Shown here: in pieces, positions 22,001-34,800 of the stretch
Position numbering within the stretch: position 1 is the stretch's first letter
Layout: every line of letters starts with the position of its first letter
From: Paragonimus skrjabini miyazakii
Taxonomy: Eukaryota; Platyhelminthes; Trematoda; Plagiorchiida; Troglotrematidae
Assembly (NCBI GenBank): GCA_014338405.1
Contig: JTDE01000989.1
Span: forward strand, 145,275-209,274
Direction: 5' to 3'
Length of the DNA: 64,000 bases
Program-made: the position numbers and the translations under genes
The notes under the pieces: model-generated
The model's database searches: none
What the model was told of the DNA's origin: nothing
What the model saw: only the letters and a program-made list of their open reading frames with translations

Positions 22001-25000
22001 AGATTAAAGAAATATGACTTAGTCACGGTGATACCTCTGAGGCAGAATGCAATCAGTAGATGGATTAATGATGGTATAAGTATACCTGATGAAGGGACAA
22101 ACAGCCACACTGAGGGCGGTAAATCCTACTGTGAGTGCACGTGTAAGACGAAATTAATTGATGAAGAAAATGTTAGATGGATTGACGGGACTGTAAACTG
22201 AAGTGATTATATTTACGGAAATTGTGTTCCCCTGGTTGAACGGTTTAATGCAAAACGTATGTTAAACGTGTGATAGCTAAAAGAAACTTTGGAGTTCAAG
22301 TTACACTGAATGCATGATTAAATGGATGAGAGTAAAAGTCGTGAGCGTTGGGTAAGTGGGTAAATAGGTGGATGGATAAATAGATAAATAGTAGGGATTC
22401 CTGGACAGACTGAAGAAATCTTTAGTTTACTCAGCTTTCGAGTACCACAGCTGCTCTGTCACGCGCACATACAAACAGCCTCACAGACAGATCGTTATCA
22501 CCTTTTGGACAGATCAGCTCCAGCCAACAACAAGTAGGGGTGGTTTGAAGAAAAAGCCATGTTAGAACATGAACCGTATTAAAATGCATCCATATTTGTT
22601 CACGTTAGTGATGTATTAGTTTCCTATACTGAATTGGTTGCTGACTAGCAAAGTTATCTAAATCAAACCTTTCAACGAAGTTGCCTCGTGAGAGTGTGCG
22701 TCAGCATTCAAACCATGGTTATATAAAGGATACAGATAACCATTTCGTTCTGACAACAGCAAAACCAAGGACCAGCGTTTCATTTTGAAGAACGCCGGCT
22801 GAACTGTTCGTATCAATGTAGAAGCTGCTGCCAGCTATGAGCAACTTCCAGCTGATATCAACCAAGCTCTGTTCGACTAACTGGTAAAAAACTGCTCAAA
22901 CTGTTTAATATGTTAGATGATCACAATCTGGTGCATATTCTTAGTCATAGGGTCCTCGACTGGAGCCAACTAACCAGTTACCTTGCTTTCTATCGGGACG
23001 TATGTACAAACTGATCGTTACTTGCAAGCGAGTGTGACTGAAGGCTTACATATGACAATTCGTTAGTGTTCACAGTGAAGTCAGCGGTACAGTGATCTAA
23101 ACCGTTGCCACTGGAAAACATGAACCGGAGTTCAAATCCCGGTTGAGAAAAAAATATGCGCCCCCAGACGAGCTCAGCAAGACTCCATTGTCTACACTCA
23201 GGCCGGCTGAAACTTTTATATGAATACGAAAGCTACGAGCGGTGTTCAGTTTTCCTCAACTAAGTCGGCTGTAACTTAAAGACAATTATGGACAATTTTA
23301 GCTTATTTTAGGAACGATACTAAGTGTCTAAATAACAACTATTCGCATTTCGCTCAACGAGCTTCTAGAAAACAGTTAATAAATATTCCATTTTTAAGGT
23401 GCCCACCTTTCACATGAGTTTCACAACGAAATGTAAATGAACTGTCTGATAAACTATCGAATGATTGCCACTTGATTTCACATAACAGTTGACCGACTAA
23501 ATGAATTTGACTTTTCTTGTAGATTGAGTTAATAAAATGTTGCTTTACCTTAAAGAAAACAGAGAAGCGGTTGCTATGTTCGATGTATAACGTCCGTTTA
23601 TACCCCAGCCAAACAATAATGTGAACATACTTTTAGATTCAGTAGACAAAATATCTCGCACAAACACCTGTATTAGTTCGAATGATACCCCCGTCTTGTC
23701 ATCTTACAGATATAAACAAAGCTTCGGGATCTTTGTCGAAATTGGTGGATCTTAAACTTTTCCGGCTTACCACCGCCTTAGCCAACTTAACGTAACGTAA
23801 TCTCCACCCTCACTTTACATGCAGTGCATTGGTCCAGTACTCAGGAAATTGGAAACAGAACATATTCGACAAAATTTAATTTGAAACTGCAGTTATGTTC
23901 ACAGAAAAACGGAGTGGTTGAGGTTCGTGCGAACATGGGCTTAACAAAATCGGAGTGAGTGCCGTTTACAAGAAATCTTAGACCCTTCCTTTCAGAAAGT
24001 TCTTGTATTACACTGACGTCTCTATCCCATATTGAACCACCATTAATACTGTCAAGGGAGGATATCATTTTTTTGAATCACTGGTCTACGGTATCACTAA
24101 GTTACGAGATTCAGTCAACATGGTTCCATAATAACCTTAATATCAGAGAGATTAGGGGACCTACAGAAAGTAATATATCAACATGACTTACGGGTTTGTT
24201 TAGTCTTGGAAGTTTGGATGAAAAGATTGTTGGTGAATGATTTTAAGTTCATCTGACCACAATCCGATTGGTCAGTTTCTATGGCCAATCAACTTCACCG
24301 ATCCTGGAAAGTTTTGATAGGTTAGAGTTCAATTTTTGTGTGGATTTGTTAGTGCAACATGCGGACACAACGAACCGGAATACAGCCGAAATAGTTTTCC
24401 TTAAATGAGGCTACCGGACCTGTCGCACACAAGGCGAATCTCGCTCATACAGATAAGACGCCAAAAAACGTACGTTGCAGAAAAAGTACTGAGATGTTCA
24501 GTCACCAAATGCGTCGCTCTTTAACAGCAAAATAAGCATCGTGATATCAGGTCAACAACTTTTTAGAAAGGCAAATACTGGTTATGGCTGTACTTATTTA
24601 ACTGCGAACTAAACAAAAGTAATAATTGAAAAGACTGAATACTCTTCTCGTACACTCATTTTCAACAACGTTTCATTCAGAATAGAAAACTAGAGAGGGT
24701 TAGCTAAGGGATTGCGATTAGAATCAATTAAGCCAACAGCCTAGCTGATGGACCTCTACTGTTTTCTACTTATCCGAGACTTCATGCATGTTATCAGAGT
24801 GCGTTCTTCGCTTGTTTCGTGTTCTAATTTGACTGACCTCGCAACTCTCACCACCATTAAGATCCAGTAGTATTTTTGTTTTATTCACCACAGGAGGACA
24901 TATGACAAAAAAGCTGTGTTTTTGGTTGGTTACAGTGTGCACTCGAGTGTACCAACAAAGTCATTCAATTTGAGGTTAATGACGCAACAATTAGAACGAA

Positions 25001-28000
25001 AAACGACTATAAAACTTCATATACCAGGAGGGTGATTATTTTGTATGGTTCTACAACCACAGCGATAAGTGTTTACATAAATATCACATGGTAATCTTGT
25101 CTGTCAGATAGATTCATCAAAAGTGGTTCACAAACAACTGATAAATAGGCGAGGTTGTTGTACAACATCATTCGTGCAAACAGCAGTTACTACTTGTGGT
25201 GGGAAAAGGTAGACATAGATTTGTCACGATCAGTTAGGTGTTTGGAGATGATATATCAGCCAGTGGTTTACGGAAACTAAAATTACACTAAGAAGTGGGT
25301 TTGTTTAGCTTTGCGCAATAACTTGAATGATAAAACTGGTGTGGGAAAAGGCACGCAGTAACATACTGATACCTAAGGAATAAGGAGGGGATAGACTCTG
25401 ACAGTTGGGTATAAAGGTAGCTTCCTGGCCTTACTTAATACGCCTGGTACCTTAAGTAACAAGGTAATTATTTTTGGACAAAATAACGCTTAGACCCAGT
25501 CAAAAAAATTAAAAACCTAGGGTTGATTTAAATCCGTGACGAAAACAGCTTGCACACACGCGGCAAACGCTCTACAAACTGATCTGTGAGGCCAATCCGG
25601 AATCTCTGAAATTTCGTATTTGGACTCAGTGATCCGTCATTTGAGTCGGTTCTAAATTAATAAATCTGCTAAACCGTTTATAAGTAATACAATTTAAATG
25701 TCCAACAGTGACGTTAGTGGATTTCAATTTGAACTGTTCGAGAAGTCCTGTTGAGGTAGTCGATCTCCTAGATCATCTGGTGGAGTCCACATGTGACAGT
25801 GAAACGGGTAGGTAACTGAGTCCAAGTGTGAAATCTATAAATTTCCGACGTGGACTCCCAACTCAGCTGACTGGGCACTCTCCGTGTTTGGCCAGGCCTT
25901 CTCTGTCCCTTGGTTGCATCCACCCGAAGCTGAAATATTTTAAGAGCTGAGTCTCTTGTAGCTTACAAAATCCGTCGAACGACTTTTAAGTTGGCTGACA
26001 TCGGAAGAAGAAGAAGGGCCTGACATTTTCCTAATGATTATTAGAAAGTGGGCTATAGTCGGTCAAACAGTTAGAATAAATTTGTTCACTACGGTGTAAA
26101 AACGAAACATTTTGATAAGCAGAAATACAGTTGCATCCACAGTTAACTGACGAACGAACCGATAACATATGTCCTGATGAAAACACAACCCAAATTAGTG
26201 TCGCATGAGAAAAGTATGATTTTCTCTGCAGCATTCGCATTTTTTGAGTGAGTGAAACATACGTGGTCAAGTTTCATCACCAGACTTGTGTTACACAATC
26301 GATCGCTTCGTCGTTCACTCAACGTAGCTGTGTTCTGTTGGTCGTTGTTGCCGTGGCATTCGATTGTCCATAACGTGTTATAAGGTTTCTTTTTACACAG
26401 TTAGCATTAAACTGACAACAAGAAAAGTTTCAATTGGTGATGATCAGCTAAATGCAAAGACATCCATTAAATACTTTAACCGAAGACTAACAGCATTACT
26501 TACCGTTAAGGAATTGGCTGCGAGAAGCATTCAGACGGGATACCTTATCAACCAGCTCAGTTGCTCAGGTGCGTGTCCTATCGGCTTACCCACGTGTACA
26601 CCTTAGTTTTGAATGTAACATCATTAATTTTAAAGAAGCGAAAAGCTGATCGGCTGGGAATACTCTGTCAGCACGACATTCTGCCAACAGTGCAAATGAG
26701 AGTTCCGAGGATCGGAACATACACCACTCTGGCCTCATGTAGGCGACAACCCATGTATGGTGGCTAACTAATGTAGACCGAGCATCAAGTTTACTGAACG
26801 CAAAAATAACTGTATAAGTGGTGATAAATTTTTACTGCGTTCTAATCCTCAAATGAGCGTTAACTTATCTGAGTAGATGCATTCAGCTACTTGAATTATG
26901 CCACTTACAAGTTATTAACATTTGCCCACACTTGAGATCAGATGAGGATTTGTCAATCTCAATGTGAACCTGCAGCCTCGGAATCAACAACCCAGTATGG
27001 AGAAAACACTACGATCAAAGTATGCAGTTTCTGTGTTGTTGATAACCAAAATAGAAGATAAGTCAGCTGTTGTGAGAACAGTCAAGGTATTACTCAGAGG
27101 ACAGTTTGTATTTAAAGGCAGTTGAAGTACGGTTTGAATAACATACAGGTTCAGTGTCTCAGTCACTTGATTAAGAGAGTGTAAATAAATGCATGGAGGA
27201 GAACACCCTAATATTGTTCCTGGACGGAAGTTAGATAGCAAACTTCGACAAAGATATGCACGCAATGAATTCCGGCGTTTTTGTGTGATTCCATCTTCCA
27301 GCTGTCATTTTAGAGAGTTTTGTTTTGCTCCTGGAACACTTCTTGGTCGCGTAAAGCAATATGACAAAGTGTCTGATGATTGGACTCGATAAAAAGTACG
27401 GAAAGATATTTGTTCGCCAATCATATTCTTACTTGTTCCCACGAGAGATTTTCAGCGTGTACACGAATTTAGTAACTTTTGAAGCAAAAATATCCATCAT
27501 ACCTCTTTTGACGAGAGAAATCAGAAATATCTTTGTTATAACCTCAGCGGTACTGTAAATTTTGCTTTCTAAATAACTACTTGAAATTCACCTTTGAAAA
27601 GCTACGTCAAAATACGTTTTGTGGATAAAATTTCGATTGCAATCTCTAGTTTTTGTAAGCCAAGTGCCCGGATAGTCACATTGTTAAATCGTATAGATGG
27701 ATGATAAAAGTGCTACAGGAATGGCTGGTATTTCATGAATAGTTACCAAGTGGGGACTACTGGAAGAGTTTACTCAGGATTATCCATCATCACACCACAT
27801 AACAGTAGAGTGGCAATAAGACTGTCCAATAGATTAGCAAGTGAAGCAGCGATCCGTTGCTTTGACGCAAGACAGAGCACAGGATTACGAGTAGCAACAC
27901 TAGTTTTCAAACCAATTAACTGATTTTATGAGTCTTTGTGAGGTATAAACCAGCCTAAGCCCTTTGCAATGATTGACTAGCCTCCAAACCACAGTTAAAA

Positions 28001-28119
28001 GAACGACAAAGATGAGCTTTTGAAAGCCAGATACCGGATTCATTACCACAAACAGTTGAATCAGTACAAGTGGAGTAGGTAGTCTACACTCACGAGAGGA
28101 AAAAACCAGCATGTGTTTA
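19021..28119. other. Long gene-poor region, nothing recognised
   Basis: About 9 kb with no supported gene. Frames such as 21187-21375 (minus), 21652-21906 (plus), 23841-24068 (minus), 26031-26270 (minus), 26364-26767 (plus) and 27735-27923 (plus) lack recognisable motifs. I cannot exclude small exons of a distant gene or old, unrecognisable transposons. Confidence 0.35.
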
Positions 28120-28625
28120 ATATTGTAGGGGAAAGTCGTCCAATAAAGCACAATCTTTATTGTCCAACTCGCTAGTTACCATGCCACACGAGCGCTCGCG
28201 ATTTTGAATCACAATTCCAGTCCACACACCCCCTGGTTTCCGCTCGCACGTCGTGTGCACTTCTACCCGGGGGTTTTCTACCTGCTATTCCCCGGCCGTT
28301 GATCCGATTTCGTTGAGCGATAGCTTGTCCGATCGCTCGTGCTGTCCTCCGTCTATCAACCCTGGGCTTTGACCGTAATCCACAGCTGTGTCGAGATATT
28401 CCTGAGAGTGTTGGAATAATCACGCCTTCAATTTGGTCATTCATTCTATTTCGGCTGCCACGTCTCGCCCGTTGGTCCGATCCGGTCGAGCGATGACTCA
28501 TCCGGTCGCCCACGCCGTTCTCCATCCGCTCACCGTGGGTTTTTGAACGCACCTCCCCCTGTGTTGGGGTATTCCGCCGAGAGCTGGAATGCTCGCACTT
28601 CCTGCCTGACAATCCCCCACAATAT
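28120..28625 (-). mobile_element. GC-rich terminal-inverted-repeat element, copy 1
   Basis: About 505 bp, markedly more GC- and CpG-rich than its surroundings. The ends are 13-bp inverted repeats with one mismatch: atattgtagggga at 28120-28132 and tcccccacaatat at 28613-28625. The minus-strand interior contains two diverged tandem units of about 150 bp, each with an atcgctc-acc/g--atcgga-caacggg-like block. It keeps an open frame of 146 codons (28172-28612), Arg-rich, with shared words such as MSHRSTGSDQRARRG and QAIAQRNRINGR. Near the 3' side a stem ggacaataaag/ctttattg contains AATAAA. The frame matches no family I know. It may be a chance consequence of a low-stop GC-rich repeat. Confidence 0.6.
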
Positions 28626-29075
28626 GAAGTCCGGATTATGTTTGCGTGACCATCGAAATAAAATATACAGACTGAACTGACTGACCGTCAGAATTACTAC
28701 ATATGTTTTTGAGCCTCTTCCTTTGGATCAGTAGCTACTTCGGATAACTTTAAACCTAAGCTTGTGTTGTTCATCGGCCGGGTCATTTTATCATGAATAA
28801 CTATATTTCTTTTCCTTATCATTGTGTTTTATATATCGCTGTTTGTTATGAATTTAAGAAATCCGTAAATCTACTAAAGAGTTTTATTACTCAAGTGTTT
28901 TAGAAATTACAGAATTTGAAGGAGCAACCAACTTGGTCGGCCATACGGACCGCGCTCTATTATGTTTTACATATGCATTTTTCACGTGAACATACCTGGG
29001 TTAATACTTCCGAACCGTAAACGGAACGGATATGGGAAAACATATTGTGCGTTGTGCCAATGTTCATTATTAAGT
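28626..29075. other. Intergenic DNA, nothing recognised
   Basis: AT-rich sequence without a supported gene. Confidence 0.4.
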
Positions 29076-29268
29076 AATTCCTTGGTTAAACGAATTCAAA
29101 ACCAAAAGGGTTATCGGTTTTGCAAAGTTTCGCCCCTCTCGGATATCCTTTATCAAGCGATTTAAATCAGAAAATTTACAATTGATAAAGGCTCTCCGGG
29201 AGGGCCTAAACGTTGCGAAACCGATAACTCTTTTGGTTTTTAGCTCGTTGTGGCCTAACCAAGGAATT
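29076..29268. mobile_element. Foldback / MITE-like inverted-repeat element 2
   Basis: Inverted arms at 29076-29156 and 29182-29268 surround a 25-bp centre. Matching blocks are aattccttggtta at the outer ends, aaaccaaaagRgttatcggt in the middle and cctttatcaa at the inner ends. The sequence is unrelated to the 9.9 kb foldback. No target-site duplication was recognised. An acctgggttaa word occurs on both sides (28994 and 29269) and could be a duplicated flank or chance. Confidence 0.65.
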
Positions 29269-29877
29269 ACCTGGGTTAAATAAAATTACGTGAGGGATGT
29301 TATGAAAACAAGTTGATTGATGATGTATAATGGGATCAATAAAAGCTACACATAGGAACAGATCCCACCTCTCCTCCAAACTGGGTCAAGTTATCCATCA
29401 TAGCACGACTTTTTCTCCCGTTTCCAAGTATCAGTCACCGGTCACACCAGTTGCGCGTGCTAGCCACTGGAATAAACATAGCTTCTGCATGCAGACAACC
29501 GCTGCCAATGCACTTTGGTGTCAAATAGTGACAAACTCAAGAAGCAAACTAGTTTGACGACATCGGAATATGGAAGGATAAAATGTTGAAACCTGGGATT
29601 AGCGTTGATTCAGAGGTCAGAGGTGAAAAATGATGGGTTGAACGTTATGAGTATTGCTGGTTGTAATCATTGTTTTGGAATTGGCCGTCCAAGAAAGGTG
29701 CCGTCCGGGAAAAGCCGACGGTTCTTGGAAAATAACAGACACGGTCCATTCACACATGGACCCATGTTATATATGGTGTCAGTACTCGGCACCTGTACGA
29801 AGAATTATCATGGAGATTGAACAGGAACGGTCCACGATGCAAGAAACAGTCAGATCGAGCAAAAATAGTTGATCCCT
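29269..29877. other. Intergenic DNA, nothing recognised
   Basis: Overlapping short plus-strand frames (29330-29557, 29605-29872) without recognisable domains. Confidence 0.35.
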
Positions 29878-30245
29878 TCAAAATACTGCTGCAATACGAA
29901 CAATTCCATGGTCATGTTTGAAAATCCTCGTGAAAAATGAATTATGCACAGGAATACGCATGAGTAAGGCAAAATTGTGGTCCCTACACTGACCATAATT
30001 GCGTAAAGAAACGGAAAAGCGTGCATTTGCCTCTTCACACCAGCGCTTCATTACATCGATTAGGGGCATACTATGACAGTGTAGTACGTCGAAGTTCAAA
30101 ATATCATACGTCCACTTCAAGATACCCATCATTTTGATCGTTGAGGCGTACATCTCAGCGCTCTCATGCATCTGGTGATTTAACAGGTTCCAACGTCGGG
30201 CTTCTCACTTTGACAACACTTCATCGCCAAAACTCTCAGTTTCTG
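29878..30245 (-). pseudogene. Unassigned protein-like open frame with one stop
   Basis: The minus-strand frame of 97 codons (29878-30171) reads MHESAEMYASTIKMMGILKW, TYDILNFDVLHCHSMPLIDV, MKRWCEEANARFSVSLRNYG, QCRDHNFALLMRIPVHNSFF and so on. Upstream in the same frame is SPETESFGDEVLSK, a stop, then EARRWNLLNHQ, joining directly to MHESAE. The amino-acid mix (balanced, with amphipathic and aromatic residues, no low complexity) looks like real protein sequence, unlike neighbouring frames. I do not recognise the family. It could be an exon, a processed pseudogene or part of a transposon protein. Confidence 0.35.
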
Positions 30246-31336
30246 GTGAATTGAATTGGTAATCAGGCGAAGACTATAAGTCTGCCAGATGAAAACTGCA
30301 ACTCTCACAAAGTAGTCATGCTATCGTGGTACACGAGGTAAAAATAAAGACGCTGACTAGCTGACTATTTACGAAACTCCCATTTTAAACAAGTAACTAG
30401 CGATAAAAGCTGTTGTCACATCCCAGATACATGAATCAGCATTCAAATGACATTTGCTGGGACTATCGTGTGATTTAGCTAACGCTATTTCTACCTCTTT
30501 TTACATGGACCACTCAAGCAAAATTCGGCCTGCTATGTTCTGTTACGACTTGACGGGACCAAGCTTAGGAAGCTTGTAGGGCTCCAAAAATTTAGGAATG
30601 TAATGAATCGCGTATATTCGCAAATGAGACATTGCGCGAAGATAGCTACCTCGAAAAGGCTTGTCGTGTAGTCGTACTGAAATGATAGCTTCAGTATACG
30701 CTGAGCACGTAATTCAGTATTCTCACCATCTCTCTGCAATCCACTTCTCTTCAGAATTGTCTGCAATTTTAGAAGTTTTCAATCTCACACATCCTGCTTT
30801 GTTCTCTCTTGATGAGTGGATATTCAGCAAATTTGCAATGTTCGAAACTCTATGGAAAGTTGAGTTTTCAACGCCTTGCGTTGAACCACATCAGTTGAGC
30901 CGGGCCATCAACATAAATGTTTGGACAAGTATTTCGGCGAATGCTATTTTCCGATATGAATGACAGGTTAGGTTTGATGCTTTTCATGAGAATTGCTCAG
31001 GAAAAATCCAGAGATCGGGGCTGCCTTTATAATGGTAACGTCCCGATTCACAAGCAGACTTTTGAAAATAACATGTGTAAAGGTCACGGGCGGATATTTA
31101 GGGTCTGCCTGCATGAACAAGCAGTTGGTTCATTCGAAGTAATGATAAAATATCTGTCTTCATTGGGCAATACCTTGATTGCAAGTATGATTGAAGGAGT
31201 CAAAACTATCAATTACTGGGATGTGCTTCCAATACTACCCACAGTTACTTCACCCTTATATTTATTGACTGTACTGAGCAGTGCAGACTCCAAAACTTTT
31301 ACTACTGCTTTTATCAAAACGACTGTTTAGCAGTAG
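30246..31336. other. Intergenic DNA with uninterpreted open frames
   Basis: Frames at 30533-30766 (minus), 30661-30963 and 30917-31330 (plus) overlap. I recognise no domain in any of them. Confidence 0.35.
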
Positions 31337-31875
31337 AATTGTGGTAGATTGCCAGGCCGGAGGTGCGAGTATTCAAACACTCGGCGGAGTACCTCAACGC
31401 AGAAGGCAGGCACGTCCACAAACCCTCAACGATCGGATGGCGGACAACAGGGGCAGTCGGATGAGTCATCGCTCGACCGGATCGGACCAACGGGTGAGAC
31501 ATGGCAGGCAAAATAGAATGGACGACGAAATCGGAGGCCCGATTATTCTAACACTCGGGGGAATATCTCGACACAATCGTGGAATACGATCAAAGCCGAT
31601 TGTGGATAGATGGAGAACAACACGAACGACCGGACAAGCCATCGCTCAACGGAATCGTACCAATGGACGAAGAATGGTAGGCGGAAAACCCCCCGATAGA
31701 CGGCGCCGATCACACACCTAAACCGGGCAGAAGTGCACACGACGCGTGAACGGAAACCTGGGGTTGTTGTGGCCTGGAATGCTGACTCATAAACGCAAGC
31801 GCGCGCGTATCATGTGAACTAGCATGTTGGACAATAAAGATTGTGCTATATTGGACGCCTTTTCGCTACAGAATG
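31337..31875 (+). mobile_element. GC-rich terminal-inverted-repeat element, copy 2
   Basis: Same element as 28120-28625, in the opposite orientation. They share the start (attgtgg-agattgccaggc), the gagtcatcgctcgaccggat block (31464-31483 region), the atatctcgacac block, the gcagaagtgcacacgacg block and the 3' ttggacaataaagattgtgc. The open frame is conserved in phase over most of its length (MSHRSTGSDQRVRHG; GGISRHNRGIRSKPIVDR; QAIAQRNRTNGR) and ends at 31721. Terminal repeats are poorly preserved (right end cgctacagaatg). Confidence 0.6.
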
Positions 31876-34800
31876 ACCAATCGGTTGCTTTGGGTCGTTT
31901 TTAGACCTCTAAGTCATGACACATTTGTTCTGGAAAATCTGTAACTGTTTGACCATTTCTGTTCGCATAAATACTATAACTCCTCCAATTTGGGAAGAAA
32001 CACACTAATTTATAGGATGCCGAAGATGACTGAATGTGTTTGTATTTTAGTGCAATCAGGCTGCTGTTATAACGGATGAACGCCATAATGTCGATTAAAA
32101 ACTGTATTTGCGCTTGACAATTACACAACAGTTTGTTTTGTTCACCCCACATATGAATGTCAAAAGTGGCTTCAAGCGGGCGATTGGGAGAAACCGTGTA
32201 CGTGACAATTTGCGCTCACCTACTACACCGCCAGCTCCATTCAGTGCACATTAAGATGGCGGCGTGGGTAACTGAGTGATGAGTGCCAACAAGGTTGCTG
32301 CCACCAGCACCGCACTTTAGAAACTATGACCAGGGTCAGCAGAAATTAGGCCAAGTGATGGTGCATTTTATTTTCATACATGACTCATCGTAGATGAATT
32401 TTGACAAAAGCTGGAAAGAACAGGCGAATTTATGCAGTTGTCATTTGCCCGATCTAGAGAAAAAAATAACTCCTCGATTGTTGTCAGCCAACCTATGCTT
32501 CGAACTACTAGGGACCATTCACAATACCCTACACTCACGGTCTCTTTGCAGAAGATGAAAGTGATTAATGGTTTGGGAACTGCTGGGAAACGTCGTCCCG
32601 TTAGGTTTCTTTGGAGCGAAGAGCCCTGGATTCCGACCTTCCGACCAACTATGACTTGACACGAAATTCGTGTGATCAAGAAACACTCACGCTTTAATCA
32701 TATGGTCAGTTGCAACAGACAAAGCACGATCATTGGTTTATTCAGACACGAGATAATTTCAAGGGGTTTAATGTAAAATGTAGTCGTTGAAAATCCTCAC
32801 CTCTGTTGCACAATCGATCAGCAACTAGTAAGGTAACGACGAGCGATCGCACTATACTACTCACACCACCAAGAACATGAATTTGGACACTGAAGTAACC
32901 TCGGAAAATATACAAGGAGAAACATAGGAGTACGGCGTGGCATGAAGTAGTCCCCGGAACATACAGGATTTGAGCTTTGGCGCCTGTGGTAACTGTGACG
33001 TTCTGAGTAGATGTGTTTTTGTTTTCTGTTATGTTGAAACGCATAACCCATGTGTTGGTTTCCTGAATGAATAACCATTGCGCCATCCGTGTTCTTGGCT
33101 CACAACACAAACAATATTGAGAAACAGAACGCACTTCACTACGTCTATGCGATGCACGTACGGAATAACACCACGAAGGTTGGCAGATAATGAAACTGAA
33201 TATATACAGAATGTTACCGCCTTTGGGCACTAGGAATTGCGAAGCGATCAGCCTTCGACAGCAGACGTGTTGCGTGATCAGATAGAAACATTACCCAACA
33301 AACTTTAAATTGTTGCACTTGATAATTTTTTTACCAATCTGAATTCAGTACACGTGCTCAGCAAAAGGCGTGACATTAGGGTGGATGTCACGGTTGAGTG
33401 ACAGTGAAGTCTAGCCAAGACCAAAAACGAAACCTCTTGAACACTGCGAGGGTTCCCTTGGTTTGACAAAGCAGAATGATCAACTTAACACAAAATTTCG
33501 AAGGAAAAGAAACCATGTTACTGTACTTTCAATTCCGCATCAAAGTGCGCATACTCAGTCGCTCGATAAGGAAAACCTGGCAGTTTTATTCGACAATGAA
33601 AGTAAGCGTGGGGTTGACGCTGTTAATAACAGATGTACAGCGACCGACAGGCACCTAGATGATGAATGATTGCTTTTTCAGTAAATGCATTTGCTGTACC
33701 AGTTTTAAGACCAGGTGTTAGCTAGAAACGGTATCTAACTTTACAGTTAGTCGGAAGGATTTTAGGTTTGACCTAGGGGGAGAAACGTATGGACGCTACA
33801 CAGCCATTCTATAAAACTTGTGGTTCACGATCACCCAAGAAAATAACTGCTTCACACTGTAAGAGATGCGCTACTACCCATGCGTTGATCATACTTCCAG
33901 TAAATATCGTTTTTATATTACTTTCGTGAATTTAAAGAAGTTGAGTAATGATGCTGGGATTGGGCCTCCCGATGTACCTACTAATATCGAGGAAGTAAGT
34001 TATATTCGTCTTAATAATTTTATTGTCTAGTGAAGCAGATAGCGCTGCAGGAGTTTTAGAAGAATGGTCTCATGTTAACAGAACAGGAAAAAATAAAAGA
34101 TCCACCGCCTTTTTCACTATTGTACAGAGAAAGCCATAGATATACGAGTCTAAGCTGCTTATATTTCACTTCTATGTTACTGTCTACCTGTAAATTTCAC
34201 GCAACAATTTGACGGTCGTTTCACATGGCCACAGAATTTTTGGACCAAGTTTGGTCCAAGTATGTAAACATTTGACCTCGAAACACTGGTGACAGAAACG
34301 CCTATGCACAACACAGGTCTTACTATGGATCTGTTGAAGTTCAGCTGGTATGTTTGTCGTCTTTGTTTGGTATAATGCGAAACGACGAATCTGTTGAGGC
34401 CTGTTTGGTTTGTTTGTAAAAAGCCGATCCTAAATTTGTCTTTATTTTTCTTTGCTGTGTGCAGTAAACGATCATGACGAATTTTGTACATGTAGTGTAT
34501 GTGAAATGCATGTAAAATGTTTACTTTTCTACTTTTTTTAAACTATCATTGTTTATCGGTTAAAACTTCCTTCTTGGTATTGCTTGACATATTCTCATCT
34601 CCATCTGTACTCGACTGTTTTAATGAGGTTATGTCCCGTTGACTGGTGGATGTTTGTGAACACGTGCTTAGTTGCCCCATTTTGAACTCCTTTGCTGGAT
34701 AATCTGTGCACCCGGTTGATTCGCATTCAATGTGAGATAATACCTTTACTGTAATTTTATCAAACAGTACCATATAAATTTCAAACCTTTCGATCGCCTT

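Noticed and set aside
28440..28540. Hammerhead ribozyme in the GC-rich element (gatgagtc words)
   Set aside because: The CTGATGA...GAAA core is not present. The conserved word is cggatgagtcatcg without a matching GAAA and stem arrangement.
32742..33230. 162-codon minus-strand frame
   Set aside because: Composition is erratic, with hydrophobic runs and Cys clusters and no motif. A shorter overlapping frame exists on the same strand. I treat it as chance.
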